A DNA stretch of 6,763 nt from Candidatus Moraniibacteriota bacterium (GTDB taxonomy: Bacteria > Patescibacteriota > Minisyncoccia > Moranbacterales > GCA-2747515): positions 1 through 6,763 of the forward strand of contig JALXES010000042.1 in the NCBI GenBank assembly GCA_027069365.1, given 5' to 3'. Made by a program: the position numbers and the translations under genes. Positions 1-5,250 of this stretch are shown here, piece after piece. The notes beneath the pieces were generated by a model. That model worked only from the letters and a program-made list of their open reading frames with translations. It made no database searches and had not been told where the DNA came from. Within the stretch, counting starts at the first letter, position 1; each line of letters begins with the position of its first letter.

Positions 1-90
1 GTCCCGCATTGCGGGGTTTGCAAGGTCGTGCTCGCGCACGATGTGGGGTGTGTCACCAATAAAGACGACACCAAAAACGTTCGTGTTCAT
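1..90 (-). CDS. 5' end of a leftward gene, product unknown (partial)
   Basis: Only the first 30 codons lie in the window; the reading frame is open to the left edge. The protein begins MNTNVFGVVFIGDTPHIVRE. I do not recognise the family from this much sequence. The start is supported by a strong Shine-Dalgarno AGGAGG at 97-102 on the minus strand. Two ATG codons are in tandem (88-90 and 91-93). I prefer the one ending at 90 because it lies 6 bases from the Shine-Dalgarno sequence, while the other lies only 3 bases away. An extended -10 promoter and a stem-loop lie upstream. The gene diverges from trpS. The GDTP string recalls HAD motif IV, but it is at the N terminus, where that motif does not occur, so I assign no function. 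Confidence 0.65.
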   Translation of the reverse strand, partial: MNTNVFGVVFIGDTPHIVREHDLANPAMRD

Positions 91-141
91 CATAAACCTC
101 CTGATGAAAAAGTGTTAACGAACTGCCGGAAGGGCGCCTAA

Positions 142-162
142 GTCACAGCAACAGCCTGTGAC
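142..162 (-). promoter_or_regulatory. Inverted repeat at the predicted 5' end of the leftward transcript
   Basis: On either strand this reads GTCACAG, a 7-base loop, then CTGTGAC, a perfect 7-bp stem. With the -10 at 169-174 the predicted transcription start is near 162, so the leftward mRNA would begin with this hairpin. It could be a 5' stabilising stem-loop or an operator. Confidence 0.5.
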
Positions 163-168
163 ACTTGT

Positions 169-177
169 AGTATAGCA
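169..177 (-). promoter_or_regulatory. Extended -10 promoter of the leftward gene
   Basis: The minus strand reads TGCTATACT, a TGn extension followed by TATACT (169-174). No good -35 hexamer is visible 16-18 bases upstream, as is usual for extended -10 promoters. The -10 lies 76 bases or more from the start codon. It also overlaps a 13-base palindrome AGCATG-G-CATGCT at 174-186 that could hold a bound protein. Confidence 0.5.
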
Positions 178-227
178 TGGCATGCTTTCCTGTGGCGTGT
201 GGAGGCTGCGCTGTAGAGCATGTATCG

Positions 228-242
228 CACATGTGATACAAT
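228..242 (+). promoter_or_regulatory. trpS promoter, extended -10, with overlapping palindrome
   Basis: TGATACAAT at 234-242 is an extended -10 (TG, one base, TACAAT). There is no clear -35. The predicted transcription start is near 249, giving a 24-base leader. The 8-base palindrome CACATGTG (228-235) abuts the -10, with outer GTAT (222-225) and ATAC (236-239) that also pair. It is a possible operator. The leader is too short for a T-box and none is visible. Confidence 0.5.
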
Positions 243-272
243 AGACGCAAGGTAATTATTGGAGCGATAGCT

Positions 273-1469
273 ATGACACAGCAGGATATTCCGCGCCTCT
301 TTAGCGGTATTCAGCCGACGGGCACACTGCACCTTGGCAACTATCTGGGCGCAATGCAGCAGTGGGTATCACTGCAGGATGCGCACGACGCGCTGTACTG
401 TGTGGTGGACTTGCACGCGATTACCGTGCCACAGGAGCCCTCGGCATTGCAGCGTGCCATTCTGGACACGGCGAAGTGGTATCTTGCAGCAGGCATTGAT
501 CCGGAGAAATCCACGATCTTTGTCCAGTCGGATGTCCCGGCGCACAGTGAGTTGGCGTGGGTGCTGAACACTATTACGCAGAATGGTGATCTTACAAAGA
601 TGACGCAGTTTAAGGATAAAAGTGGTTTTAATATTGAAAAAGATAAAAAGAATCTAGATGCTTTCCTAGATAGTGACGATGGTTTCAGAGAACTTGCTGA
701 AGAAATTAAAGATTTGATATCCGCAGACTGTAAAGGAAATGTATCTGCAGAACGGATAGTTATTAGTCTGACTGAGGCTTTAAAACTATCATCAAAAAGT
801 ACTGCGCAATTATTTGTAGAAGAATTTAAGAAGTCTTTTAATTCTACGGGAGTAGGTCTCTTTGACTACCCTGTGCTGATGGCGGCGGATATTCTGCTCT
901 ACGACACGCAGGTCGTGCCGGTGGGTGAGGATCAAATACAGCACCTGGAATTGGCACGCACGCTCGCGCGGCGCTTCAACAAGCGCTTTGGGGACACCTT
1001 TGTCGTGCCGCGCGGCAAGGTGGCAACCGAAGGTGCGCGCATCATGGGCCTGGACGACCCGCACAAAAAGATGTCCAAGAGCGCCGCAAGCGCCTACAAC
1101 TACATTGCGCTGACGGATGATGCCGACACCATCCGCACAAAGATTAAAAAGGCGGTGACAGATAGCGGCGGCGAGATTGTCTCCCGCGATGACAAACCGG
1201 CGTTGAAGAATTTGCTCGCCATCTACCATCTCGTCTCCGGCACGCCGATTGCCGCACTGGAAGCGCAGTACGCCGGCGCGGGCTATGGCGATTTCAAAAA
1301 AGACCTCGCCGATGCCATTATTGCGCACCTCGCGCCGCTGCAAGAGCGCTTTAGCGCTATCAGTGATGACGACGTCCGCGGCATCCTCGCCGATGGCGCC
1401 GCACGCGCACGTGACATTGCAGACGCCAAAGTTGCTACCGTCAAAGAGCGCGTGGGACTGGGTTACTAA
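273..1469 (+). CDS. trpS: Tryptophanyl-tRNA synthetase with an AT-rich internal insertion
   Basis: This class Ic aminoacyl-tRNA synthetase charges tRNA-Trp with tryptophan using ATP, in the cytoplasm as a homodimer. The first catalytic signature is TLHLGN at residues 18-23 (HIGH equivalent) and the second is KMSKS at 266-270. The family core strings MTQFKDKS (110-117), GLFDYPVLMAADILLY (195-210) and VGEDQIQHLEL (217-227) are all clear. The length is 398 residues against about 330 for typical bacterial TrpRS. The excess lies between the first two core strings, where residues 118-191 form a lysine- and glutamate-rich helical insertion encoded by AT-rich DNA (separate entry). GGAG at 261-264, 8 bases from the ATG, supports the start. 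pgi follows after 10 bases with no terminator, so the two are probably co-transcribed. Identity is near certain. Activity is likely, because both signatures are intact and the insertion falls where family members vary in length. Confidence 0.97.
   Translation: MTQQDIPRLFSGIQPTGTLHLGNYLGAMQQWVSLQDAHDALYCVVDLHAITVPQEPSALQRAILDTAKWYLAAGIDPEKSTIFVQSDVPAHSELAWVLNTITQNGDLTKMTQFKDKSGFNIEKDKKNLDAFLDSDDGFRELAEEIKDLISADCKGNVSAERIVISLTEALKLSSKSTAQLFVEEFKKSFNSTGVGLFDYPVLMAADILLYDTQVVPVGEDQIQHLELARTLARRFNKRFGDTFVVPRGKVATEGARIMGLDDPHKKMSKSAASAYNYIALTDDADTIRTKIKKAVTDSGGEIVSRDDKPALKNLLAIYHLVSGTPIAALEAQYAGAGYGDFKKDLADAIIAHLAPLQERFSAISDDDVRGILADGAARARDIADAKVATVKERVGLGY
624..845 (+). other. In-frame AT-rich insertion within trpS (about 74 codons)
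   Basis: Hand counting gives about 70 G+C in 222 bases (32%), against about 58% for 901-960. The codons AGA, CTA (three times) and TTA (twice) occur here and nowhere else in trpS. The frame stays open for its whole length although the other forward frames contain stops. The encoded stretch (residues 118-191) looks like two or three amphipathic helices, roughly 126-150, 157-172 and 176-189, and I do not recognise it as a named domain. The left edge FKDKSGFN (113-120) resembles the right edge FKKSFN (185-190), and the DNA repeats TTTAAG and TTTTAAT at both edges. This imperfect repeat could mark the insertion event or be chance. The exact boundaries are uncertain by several codons. Confidence 0.8.
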
Positions 1470-1479
1470 AAGAAAGACA

Positions 1480-2763
1480 ATGATTACATTTACAAACAAA
1501 ACGCAATACGATGCTGCTGCAAGAGAGCAGGAAGCTGTCACGGCAGCACAATCTGTAGAGGATGGCACATGTGCCGGCAGCGCATTTCTGGGGTGGCGGG
1601 ACGTGCCGACGACCTTTTTGGCGAGCGATGAATATGCGCGCATGAAGGATGTTGCGGCAGAAATACGCTCCGAGGCAGACGCGTTTGTTGTCATCGGCAT
1701 TGGTGGGTCATATCTCGGTGCGCGTGCCGTGATTGAAGCGCTCACGCCGGCATATGGTCGTGGGGTACCACAAATCTACTATGCCGGCACAGATATTAGT
1801 GCCACACAACTTGCTGCTCTGCGTGATGCGTTGGCGGCGCATAAAAATATCTACCTCAACGTCATTTCCAAGTCTGGCACAACACTTGAGCCGGCGCTGG
1901 CGTTTCGCGTGCTGCGCGCATATCTGGAAGAACGCTACGGCGCGCAGGGGGCACGCACACGCATCATTGCAACAACGGACGCTGCGAGTGGCGCGCTGCA
2001 TGATGTAGCACGCACCAATGAGTATCGCATGTTTACCGTGCCGGATGATGTGGGCGGACGCTATAGCGTGTTGACGCCGGTCGGGCTGTTGCCAATTGCT
2101 GTTGCCGGCGTTGATACAGATGCGCTGCTTGCCGGTGCCGCACAGCAGCGGCAGGCATGTCGTGCGCCGTTTGCGCAGAATGCATGTCTGCAGTATGCAG
2201 CAACGCGCACGCAAGTCTATCGCGCAGGCTATGCGGTGGACGTCTTTGCATCATATGAACCGCAGTTTGCTATTCTTGCCGAGTGGTGGAAGCAACTGTT
2301 CGGAGAGTCGGAGGGCAAGGAGCACAAAGGCCTCTTTCCGGCGTCCATTCAGTGTACAACAGACCTGCACTCTCTGGGGCAGTATATGCAGGATGGCGCG
2401 CGCATTGTCTGTGAAACCGTCCTGGCAGTGGATGCCGAAGATGATGCGCTGCACGTGCCGCACAGTGACAGCACGGCAGACGGCCTGAGCGCTTATGAGG
2501 GCCTATCACTTGGGGCCATCAACCGCATTGCGCAAGATGCAACGATCCGGGCGCATCGCGACGGTGGCGTGCCGGTGATGCAATTGACCATGCCGCAGCG
2601 TGATGTGCAGAGTATTGGCGCGGCGCTGTACTTCTTTGAGTACGCGTGCGCGGTCAGTGCACTGCTCTTGGATGTCAATCCGTTTGACCAACCCGGTGTG
2701 GAAGTTTACAAAAAGAATATGTATGCGCTCCTCTCCGATGCGGTGGCAAAAAATGCAGGATAG
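1480..2763 (+). CDS. pgi: Glucose-6-phosphate isomerase
   Basis: The enzyme interconverts glucose 6-phosphate and fructose 6-phosphate in glycolysis and gluconeogenesis, in the cytoplasm. The first sugar isomerase (SIS) domain shows GIGGSYLGARA (73-83) and the phosphate-binding SKSGTT (130-135). VGGRYS (191-196) is PGI signature 1. GESEGKEHKG (275-284) carries the likely catalytic Glu276. His297 lies in TTDLHSLGQ, and signature 2 FDQPGVEVYK (402-411) ends in the likely catalytic Lys411. At 427 residues it matches the shorter bacterial PGI form (about 450). The open frame extends upstream into trpS, but ATG 1480 is chosen because it lies just past the trpS stop and gives a normal N terminus. 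The ribosome site is weak (AGAAAG only), so translation may be coupled to trpS. No terminator is visible directly after the gene. Confidence 0.97.
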   Translation: MITFTNKTQYDAAAREQEAVTAAQSVEDGTCAGSAFLGWRDVPTTFLASDEYARMKDVAAEIRSEADAFVVIGIGGSYLGARAVIEALTPAYGRGVPQIYYAGTDISATQLAALRDALAAHKNIYLNVISKSGTTLEPALAFRVLRAYLEERYGAQGARTRIIATTDAASGALHDVARTNEYRMFTVPDDVGGRYSVLTPVGLLPIAVAGVDTDALLAGAAQQRQACRAPFAQNACLQYAATRTQVYRAGYAVDVFASYEPQFAILAEWWKQLFGESEGKEHKGLFPASIQCTTDLHSLGQYMQDGARIVCETVLAVDAEDDALHVPHSDSTADGLSAYEGLSLGAINRIAQDATIRAHRDGGVPVMQLTMPQRDVQSIGAALYFFEYACAVSALLLDVNPFDQPGVEVYKKNMYALLSDAVAKNAG

Positions 2764-2795
2764 GCGAGAAAAATGACGCGAAAGAAACTATTAAA

Positions 2796-2846
2796 TCATA
2801 CTTCATCATACGTTTAGTTGACAGGATTTTTATATTGTGTCATGTT
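2796..2846 (+). promoter_or_regulatory. Promoter of the Nudix-like gene with TCATAC direct repeat
   Basis: A perfect -35 TTGACA (2818-2823) is followed after 17 bases by CATGTT (2841-2846), a weak -10 helped by TG at 2838-2839. Upstream are two direct copies of TCATAC (2796-2801 and 2806-2811) exactly 10 bases apart, the second starting 12 bases before the -35. From the first copy through the -35 it matches the 5146-5173 promoter at 24 of 28 positions. The predicted start is near 2853. Confidence 0.7.
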
Positions 2847-2853
2847 ACGTACA

Positions 2854-2871
2854 GTGACGCGGGTGCGTCAC
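2854..2871 (+). promoter_or_regulatory. Stem-loop at the predicted 5' end of the Nudix mRNA
   Basis: GTGACGC, loop GGGT, GCGTCAC is a perfect 7-bp stem starting one base after the predicted transcription start (2853). No T-tract follows, so it is not an intrinsic terminator. It may be a 5' stabilising hairpin or an operator half-site pair. The rest of 2872-2950 is a leader with nothing else recognised. Confidence 0.55.
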
Positions 2872-2950
2872 AGGGATGGTACGTGTTGCATGGGTAATGC
2901 GCACCACGGGCAGGATGCCTTTTTTAAAAATCGCAACCTTGGAGGGTAAA

Positions 2951-3670
2951 ATGCGATTTGAACAACTTGATACCGAGGCAAAGGAGTTCCTCAGTGATCT
3001 TGCTCGGCGCTACGCCGACAAGGTCGGGGAAGGGATTCCCGTGTACCTGCGCGTCGGCAACGACGCGCAGTTCATAGAAGACTTTGTTCTCCCCGTCGGG
3101 GCGAACAAAGACTTCGAGGCCGGCGCAGCGGAGCACAATCTCTATCGCGGTGGCGCCACGGTGCTGGTACGTGCACCACAGGGACTGGTCGTCACCTACG
3201 ACGACCGATACCGGTGGTGGAAGCCCATTGCCGGCATCGCGCGGTTTGCGGAGGGCGCAGACCTCTTGCAAACTGCCATCAGAGAGCTCATGGAGGAGCT
3301 CTGGGTAATCAGCGTTTTTGACAAGCAGCAAAAACGCTACGTCCCGCGAGGGCAGGGAGGCGCGGATAGCAACTGCTATCTGGGCTTCCACGCCCAAGTC
3401 GTTGAGTTGGAGACCGAGGTGCAAATCCTTGGGCACAGCTTCAACGACAAGAACCGCGCCTATGAATGCACGGCGCGGTGGGACATCGCCGGTATTCCCG
3501 GTGAATTCTCCTGCATCTCGCAGGAGGAGTCGTTCTTGCCGGGGCACTTCGGTATCGTCTATGCAGCGCTAGACGATACCGGCAAGCTGGTCGGATACTT
3601 TTCCGGCCAGCAGGGGTTCGTGCCGGCTGGCACGAAGAAACTCCACCCCTCCCTCGCAGGGATACTGTAG
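2951..3670 (+). CDS. Nudix-superfamily-like protein, substrate unknown
   Basis: Nudix hydrolases cut nucleoside diphosphates linked to another group, using metal held by the Nudix box. Here the box reads G95-x5-E101-x9-R111-E112-L-M-E115-E116-L-W-V. The RE..EE core is intact, but the segment between E101 and R111 has nine residues instead of the canonical seven, and the usual Gly near the end is Trp118. The preceding strand (VLVRAPQGLVVTYDDRYRWW, 71-90) and the WWKPIAG lead-in fit a Nudix fold. The protein is 239 residues with no signal peptide or membrane segment; the C-terminal half (about 120-239) has no motif I know. The start is ATG 2951 because GGAGGG lies at 2941-2946; in-frame upstream ATGs lack such a site. 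It has its own promoter and terminator, so it is monocistronic. The fold is probable and activity and substrate are unknown; an isopentenyl-diphosphate isomerase-like Nudix is an alternative. Confidence 0.75.
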   Translation: MRFEQLDTEAKEFLSDLARRYADKVGEGIPVYLRVGNDAQFIEDFVLPVGANKDFEAGAAEHNLYRGGATVLVRAPQGLVVTYDDRYRWWKPIAGIARFAEGADLLQTAIRELMEELWVISVFDKQQKRYVPRGQGGADSNCYLGFHAQVVELETEVQILGHSFNDKNRAYECTARWDIAGIPGEFSCISQEESFLPGHFGIVYAALDDTGKLVGYFSGQQGFVPAGTKKLHPSLAGIL

Positions 3671-3681
3671 GGAGGGTCTAT

Positions 3682-3699
3682 CCCGGCACGGACGCCGGG
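3682..3699. repeat. Hairpin CCCGGC/GCCGGG after the Nudix gene
   Basis: CCCGGC (3682-3687) and GCCGGG (3694-3699) form a 6-bp GC-only stem around a 6-base loop, 12 bases after the stop codon. No T-tract follows on either side. It is probably a 3' mRNA structure. Confidence 0.5.
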
Positions 3700-3707
3700 G
3701 TGAGCAG

Positions 3708-3725
3708 GCGCCAAAATTTTGGCGC
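3708..3725. repeat. Perfect 18-base palindrome
   Basis: GCGCCAAAATTTTGGCGC is a perfect self-complementary sequence between the Nudix stop and its terminator. As RNA it can form a 7-bp stem with an AATT loop; as DNA it is a possible dimer-binding site. No T-tract follows it. Confidence 0.6.
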
Positions 3726-3738
3726 TGAACAAACTATC

Positions 3739-3771
3739 GCCGGGTTTCTGAAACAGGAACTCGGCTTTTTT
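3739..3771 (+). terminator. Intrinsic terminator of the Nudix-like gene
   Basis: GCCGGGTT (3739-3746) pairs with AACTCGGC (3758-3765) with one G-U pair, and two inner pairs extend the stem around a 7-base loop. Six T residues follow (3766-3771). This is a typical rho-independent terminator for rightward transcription. Confidence 0.8.
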
Positions 3772-3795
3772 ATTGCAATAGTGAAAAAAGACATC

Positions 3796-3827
3796 AGAAA
3801 AGGCGGCAGAGTGATGTCTGCCGCCTT
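3796..3827 (-). terminator. Intrinsic terminator of the small membrane-protein gene
   Basis: AAGGCGGCAGA (3800-3810) and TCTGCCGCCTT (3817-3827) form an 11-bp stem around a 6-base loop. Read leftward, the stem runs directly into TTTTC and soon another T6, so it terminates the gene ending at 3837. It faces the rightward terminator 25 bases away, which isolates the convergent genes. Confidence 0.8.
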
Positions 3828-3836
3828 GGGTGTTCC

Positions 3837-4130
3837 CTATGATGAGAGCCACATGGCAAGTCTTGTCAGGAGAAATGCCAATGAAAAATTTTTTACCGGC
3901 GCTGCTGCTATAAACATCGCCATTGCCGACCGCGCTAACCCAATGCTCGCAAAAGCAAGCCCAATAATCTCAACGGCAATTGCGCCGCCAAGGACGCCGA
4001 ACATCGTCCTCGTCCCTATCTCAGTTGCAAGGGCCAGTATAATCCCTACAACGAGTGTAAGCCAGCCAACGATATTTGCAGCGTCAGTGGCTTTAAAGTT
4101 TCTGAAAAATTTTTCTTTTTCGTCAATCAT
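3837..4130 (-). CDS. Small integral membrane protein, function unknown
   Basis: The protein has 97 residues. A charged N terminus (MIDEKEKFFRNFK) precedes hydrophobic segments at about 19-36 and 43-64, and a weaker hydrophobic stretch runs from 66 to 95, possibly a third and fourth segment. This predicts a small inner-membrane protein with a cytoplasmic N terminus. There is no signal-cleavage site, catalytic motif or known family that I can see. The gene is well supported as real: AAGGAG sits 6 bases before the ATG, a good promoter lies upstream (TTGCAA, 17 bases, TATAAA) and a strong terminator follows the TAG stop. A long open frame on the opposite strand (3700-4191) is its shadow. It diverges from the acidic-protein gene, and the two -35 regions share one palindromic TCATAC block, so the pair may be co-regulated. 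Confidence 0.8.
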   Translation of the reverse strand: MIDEKEKFFRNFKATDAANIVGWLTLVVGIILALATEIGTRTMFGVLGGAIAVEIIGLAFASIGLARSAMAMFIAAAPVKNFSLAFLLTRLAMWLSS

Positions 4131-4141
4131 TTTCTACTCCT

Positions 4142-4157
4142 TCGGCCTTTGGGCCGA
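4142..4157 (-). promoter_or_regulatory. Leader hairpin abutting the Shine-Dalgarno site
   Basis: On the minus strand TCGGCC, loop CAAA, GGCCGA forms a 6-bp stem whose 3' arm ends at the first base of AAGGAG (4137-4142), the ribosome site of the membrane-protein gene. It lies 16 bases after the predicted transcription start (about 4173). It could modulate ribosome access or protect the 5' end. Confidence 0.5.
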
Positions 4158-4179
4158 TTGTGTTGAAAGAACCACGTTA

Positions 4180-4220
4180 TTTATACAATAATCCTACGAG
4201 TATTGCAAGTATTTGTATGA
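4180..4220 (-). promoter_or_regulatory. Promoter of the membrane-protein gene, with TCATAC element
   Basis: Leftward -35 TTGCAA (4203-4208), 17-base spacer, -10 TATAAA (4180-4185). The minus strand has TCATAC at 4215-4220, starting 12 bases upstream of the -35, the same distance as in three other promoters of this window. The predicted transcription start is near 4173. Confidence 0.75.
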
Positions 4221-4266
4221 TGCTATCATACTTTTGCGTGACAAGATGCATTTAGTGGTGTATGAT
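4215..4266 (+). promoter_or_regulatory. Promoter of the acidic-protein gene, with palindromic TCATAC block
   Basis: Rightward -35 GTGACA (4238-4243), 17-base spacer, -10 TATGAT (4261-4266). TCATAC (4226-4231) starts 12 bases before the -35. It pairs with GTATGA (4215-4220), the element of the leftward promoter, giving the palindrome GTATGA-N5-TCATAC between the two divergent promoters. The predicted transcription start is near 4273. Confidence 0.75.
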
Positions 4267-4308
4267 GCCGATAGAGATGTTTAGTGTAATTTCGTAATTT
4301 TTAGACCT

Positions 4309-5037
4309 ATGTTTGAGAATTCTTATAATGATGCAAGTCAAAAGGAACAAAAAGAGGCGCCACAGAAGCCGGAGGTACATGAGCAACGTGTGGAAAATCT
4401 CACAGAACAAGATGTGTTTATGCAGAGCGCATTGGAAAATGGTTTGCACGATGCCTTGGCAAATGGCACAAAAATTGCAAATCTTCCAGACGTGTTGAAA
4501 GAGTATTTTTCTAGAGAGTTTGTACAAAATGCGCCCGGTTTCCAACTAAAGGAAGATGAATTTGGCAACCCAATTATTGTCTCAGAAGATGGTGCGGTGC
4601 GCTATTCTACGCACATAGCAATCCGCTTTGCTGAGGAGGCAGGTGATACGCAGTGGGCATTTGCTCAACGTAACGTTCCGGACGGTGTGGATGAGCGTGT
4701 CAAGAATGCTGCACGCATAGATACATTTGGTGCTGTTGGCGCAAACCTTTCTTCACTGCCATTTAAGGCAAAAGCGTTGCAAGAGTCTAGAATAGTTGAT
4801 GTCAAAGTTATGGGAAACGTTGCGACGGAAAGTCTTGATAGCGTTGATCAAGGACCCGAAAAGGTGCGTATGGTTGGCGCAGTAGTTACTGTAGAGCGAC
4901 CCGACAACACAGACAATCTGTATACTCTTGGCAATGAGGCGTTTAGAAATATTGACACAAGTTCCGAAAATACAACAAGTAAGGTAGTAGCTGTGCATCG
5001 TGCAGTTTATGGGGAGGCGGCACCTGAGAATGAGTAG
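4309..5037 (+). CDS. Acidic soluble protein of unknown function
   Basis: I do not recognise this 242-residue protein. It has no signal peptide and no membrane segment. The first 35 residues are rich in Gln, Glu and Lys (SQKEQKEAPQKPEVHEQRVE) and probably disordered or helical. Residues 36-75 look helical, and 76-242 look like mixed strands and loops with many Asp, Glu and Asn. The passage FGNPIIVSEDGAVRYSTHIA (84-103) recalls a beta-hairpin, but no enzyme motif stands out. The start at ATG 4309 is the only good in-frame start after a stop at 4282-4284, and no Shine-Dalgarno sequence precedes it. A good promoter upstream and a strong terminator downstream mark it as a single-gene transcript. 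It is more AT-rich than trpS or pgi. It could be lineage-specific. Confidence 0.75.
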   Translation: MFENSYNDASQKEQKEAPQKPEVHEQRVENLTEQDVFMQSALENGLHDALANGTKIANLPDVLKEYFSREFVQNAPGFQLKEDEFGNPIIVSEDGAVRYSTHIAIRFAEEAGDTQWAFAQRNVPDGVDERVKNAARIDTFGAVGANLSSLPFKAKALQESRIVDVKVMGNVATESLDSVDQGPEKVRMVGAVVTVERPDNTDNLYTLGNEAFRNIDTSSENTTSKVVAVHRAVYGEAAPENE

Positions 5038-5074
5038 TGTGTGATAATTGTCATCAAAGAAGTGCAAGTACACA

Positions 5075-5100
5075 AAAAAGCGGCAGAAATGCCGCTTTTT
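5075..5100. terminator. Strong bidirectional intrinsic terminator
   Basis: AAAAAGCGGCA (5075-5085) and TGCCGCTTTTT (5090-5100) form a perfect 11-bp stem closed by a GAAA tetraloop. The T run serves rightward transcription from the acidic-protein gene, and the A run serves as a T run leftward. Confidence 0.9.
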
Positions 5101-5145
5101 GCATAGGATATGGTAAGAATTAAAAAGGGGAAATAACTATATTTT

Positions 5146-5195
5146 TCATACCTCATCATATGTTTTGTTGACGGTGAGCGTGGTAGTGATATGAT
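5146..5195 (+). promoter_or_regulatory. Promoter of the HAD-like gene with TCATAC/TCATAT repeat
   Basis: -35 TTGACG (5168-5173), 16-base spacer, -10 TATGAT (5190-5195). Upstream are TCATAC (5146-5151) and TCATAT (5156-5161), 10 bases apart, the second starting 12 bases before the -35. The arrangement matches the Nudix-gene promoter almost base for base. The predicted transcription start is near 5202. Confidence 0.8.
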
Positions 5196-5204
5196 GGATG
5201 TATA

Positions 5205-5219
5205 TCACACATTGTGTGA
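5205..5219 (+). promoter_or_regulatory. 15-base palindrome at the HAD transcript start
   Basis: TCACACA, a single T, then TGTGTGA is perfectly symmetrical and begins about three bases after the predicted transcription start (5202). The one-base centre makes it a poor RNA hairpin but a good site for a dimeric repressor. The leader then runs 31 bases to the start codon with no Shine-Dalgarno sequence. Confidence 0.55.
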
Positions 5220-5250
5220 CTATCGTTTGCATGCATAAACAGCGTCTTAT

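Noticed and set aside
624..845. Intein or self-splicing intron in trpS
   Set aside because: The insertion is about 74 residues, far below the size of a mini-intein, with no Cys/Ser start block and no terminal His-Asn. At 222 bases with a fully open frame it is also too short for a group I or II intron.
1249..1479. Upstream extension of the pgi open frame into trpS
   Set aside because: It would overlap trpS by over 200 bases. The protein before ATG 1480 does not look like PGI and the 427-residue form is normal.
810..1745. Long minus-strand open frame of 311 codons across trpS and pgi
   Set aside because: It lies antisense to two confidently identified genes and its protein resembles no family. 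It is a GC-driven shadow frame.
2764..2800. Terminator after pgi
   Set aside because: No stem followed by a T-tract could be found. pgi transcripts may read on or end by another mechanism.
2924..3547. Minus-strand open frame of 207 codons under the Nudix gene
   Set aside because: It is antisense to a gene with a good ribosome site and a Nudix box, and it has no ribosome site or promoter of its own.
3700..4191. Plus-strand open frame of 163 codons over the membrane-protein gene
   Set aside because: It would start at GTG inside the hairpin region and read through two terminators. The minus-strand gene has a Shine-Dalgarno sequence, promoter and terminator.
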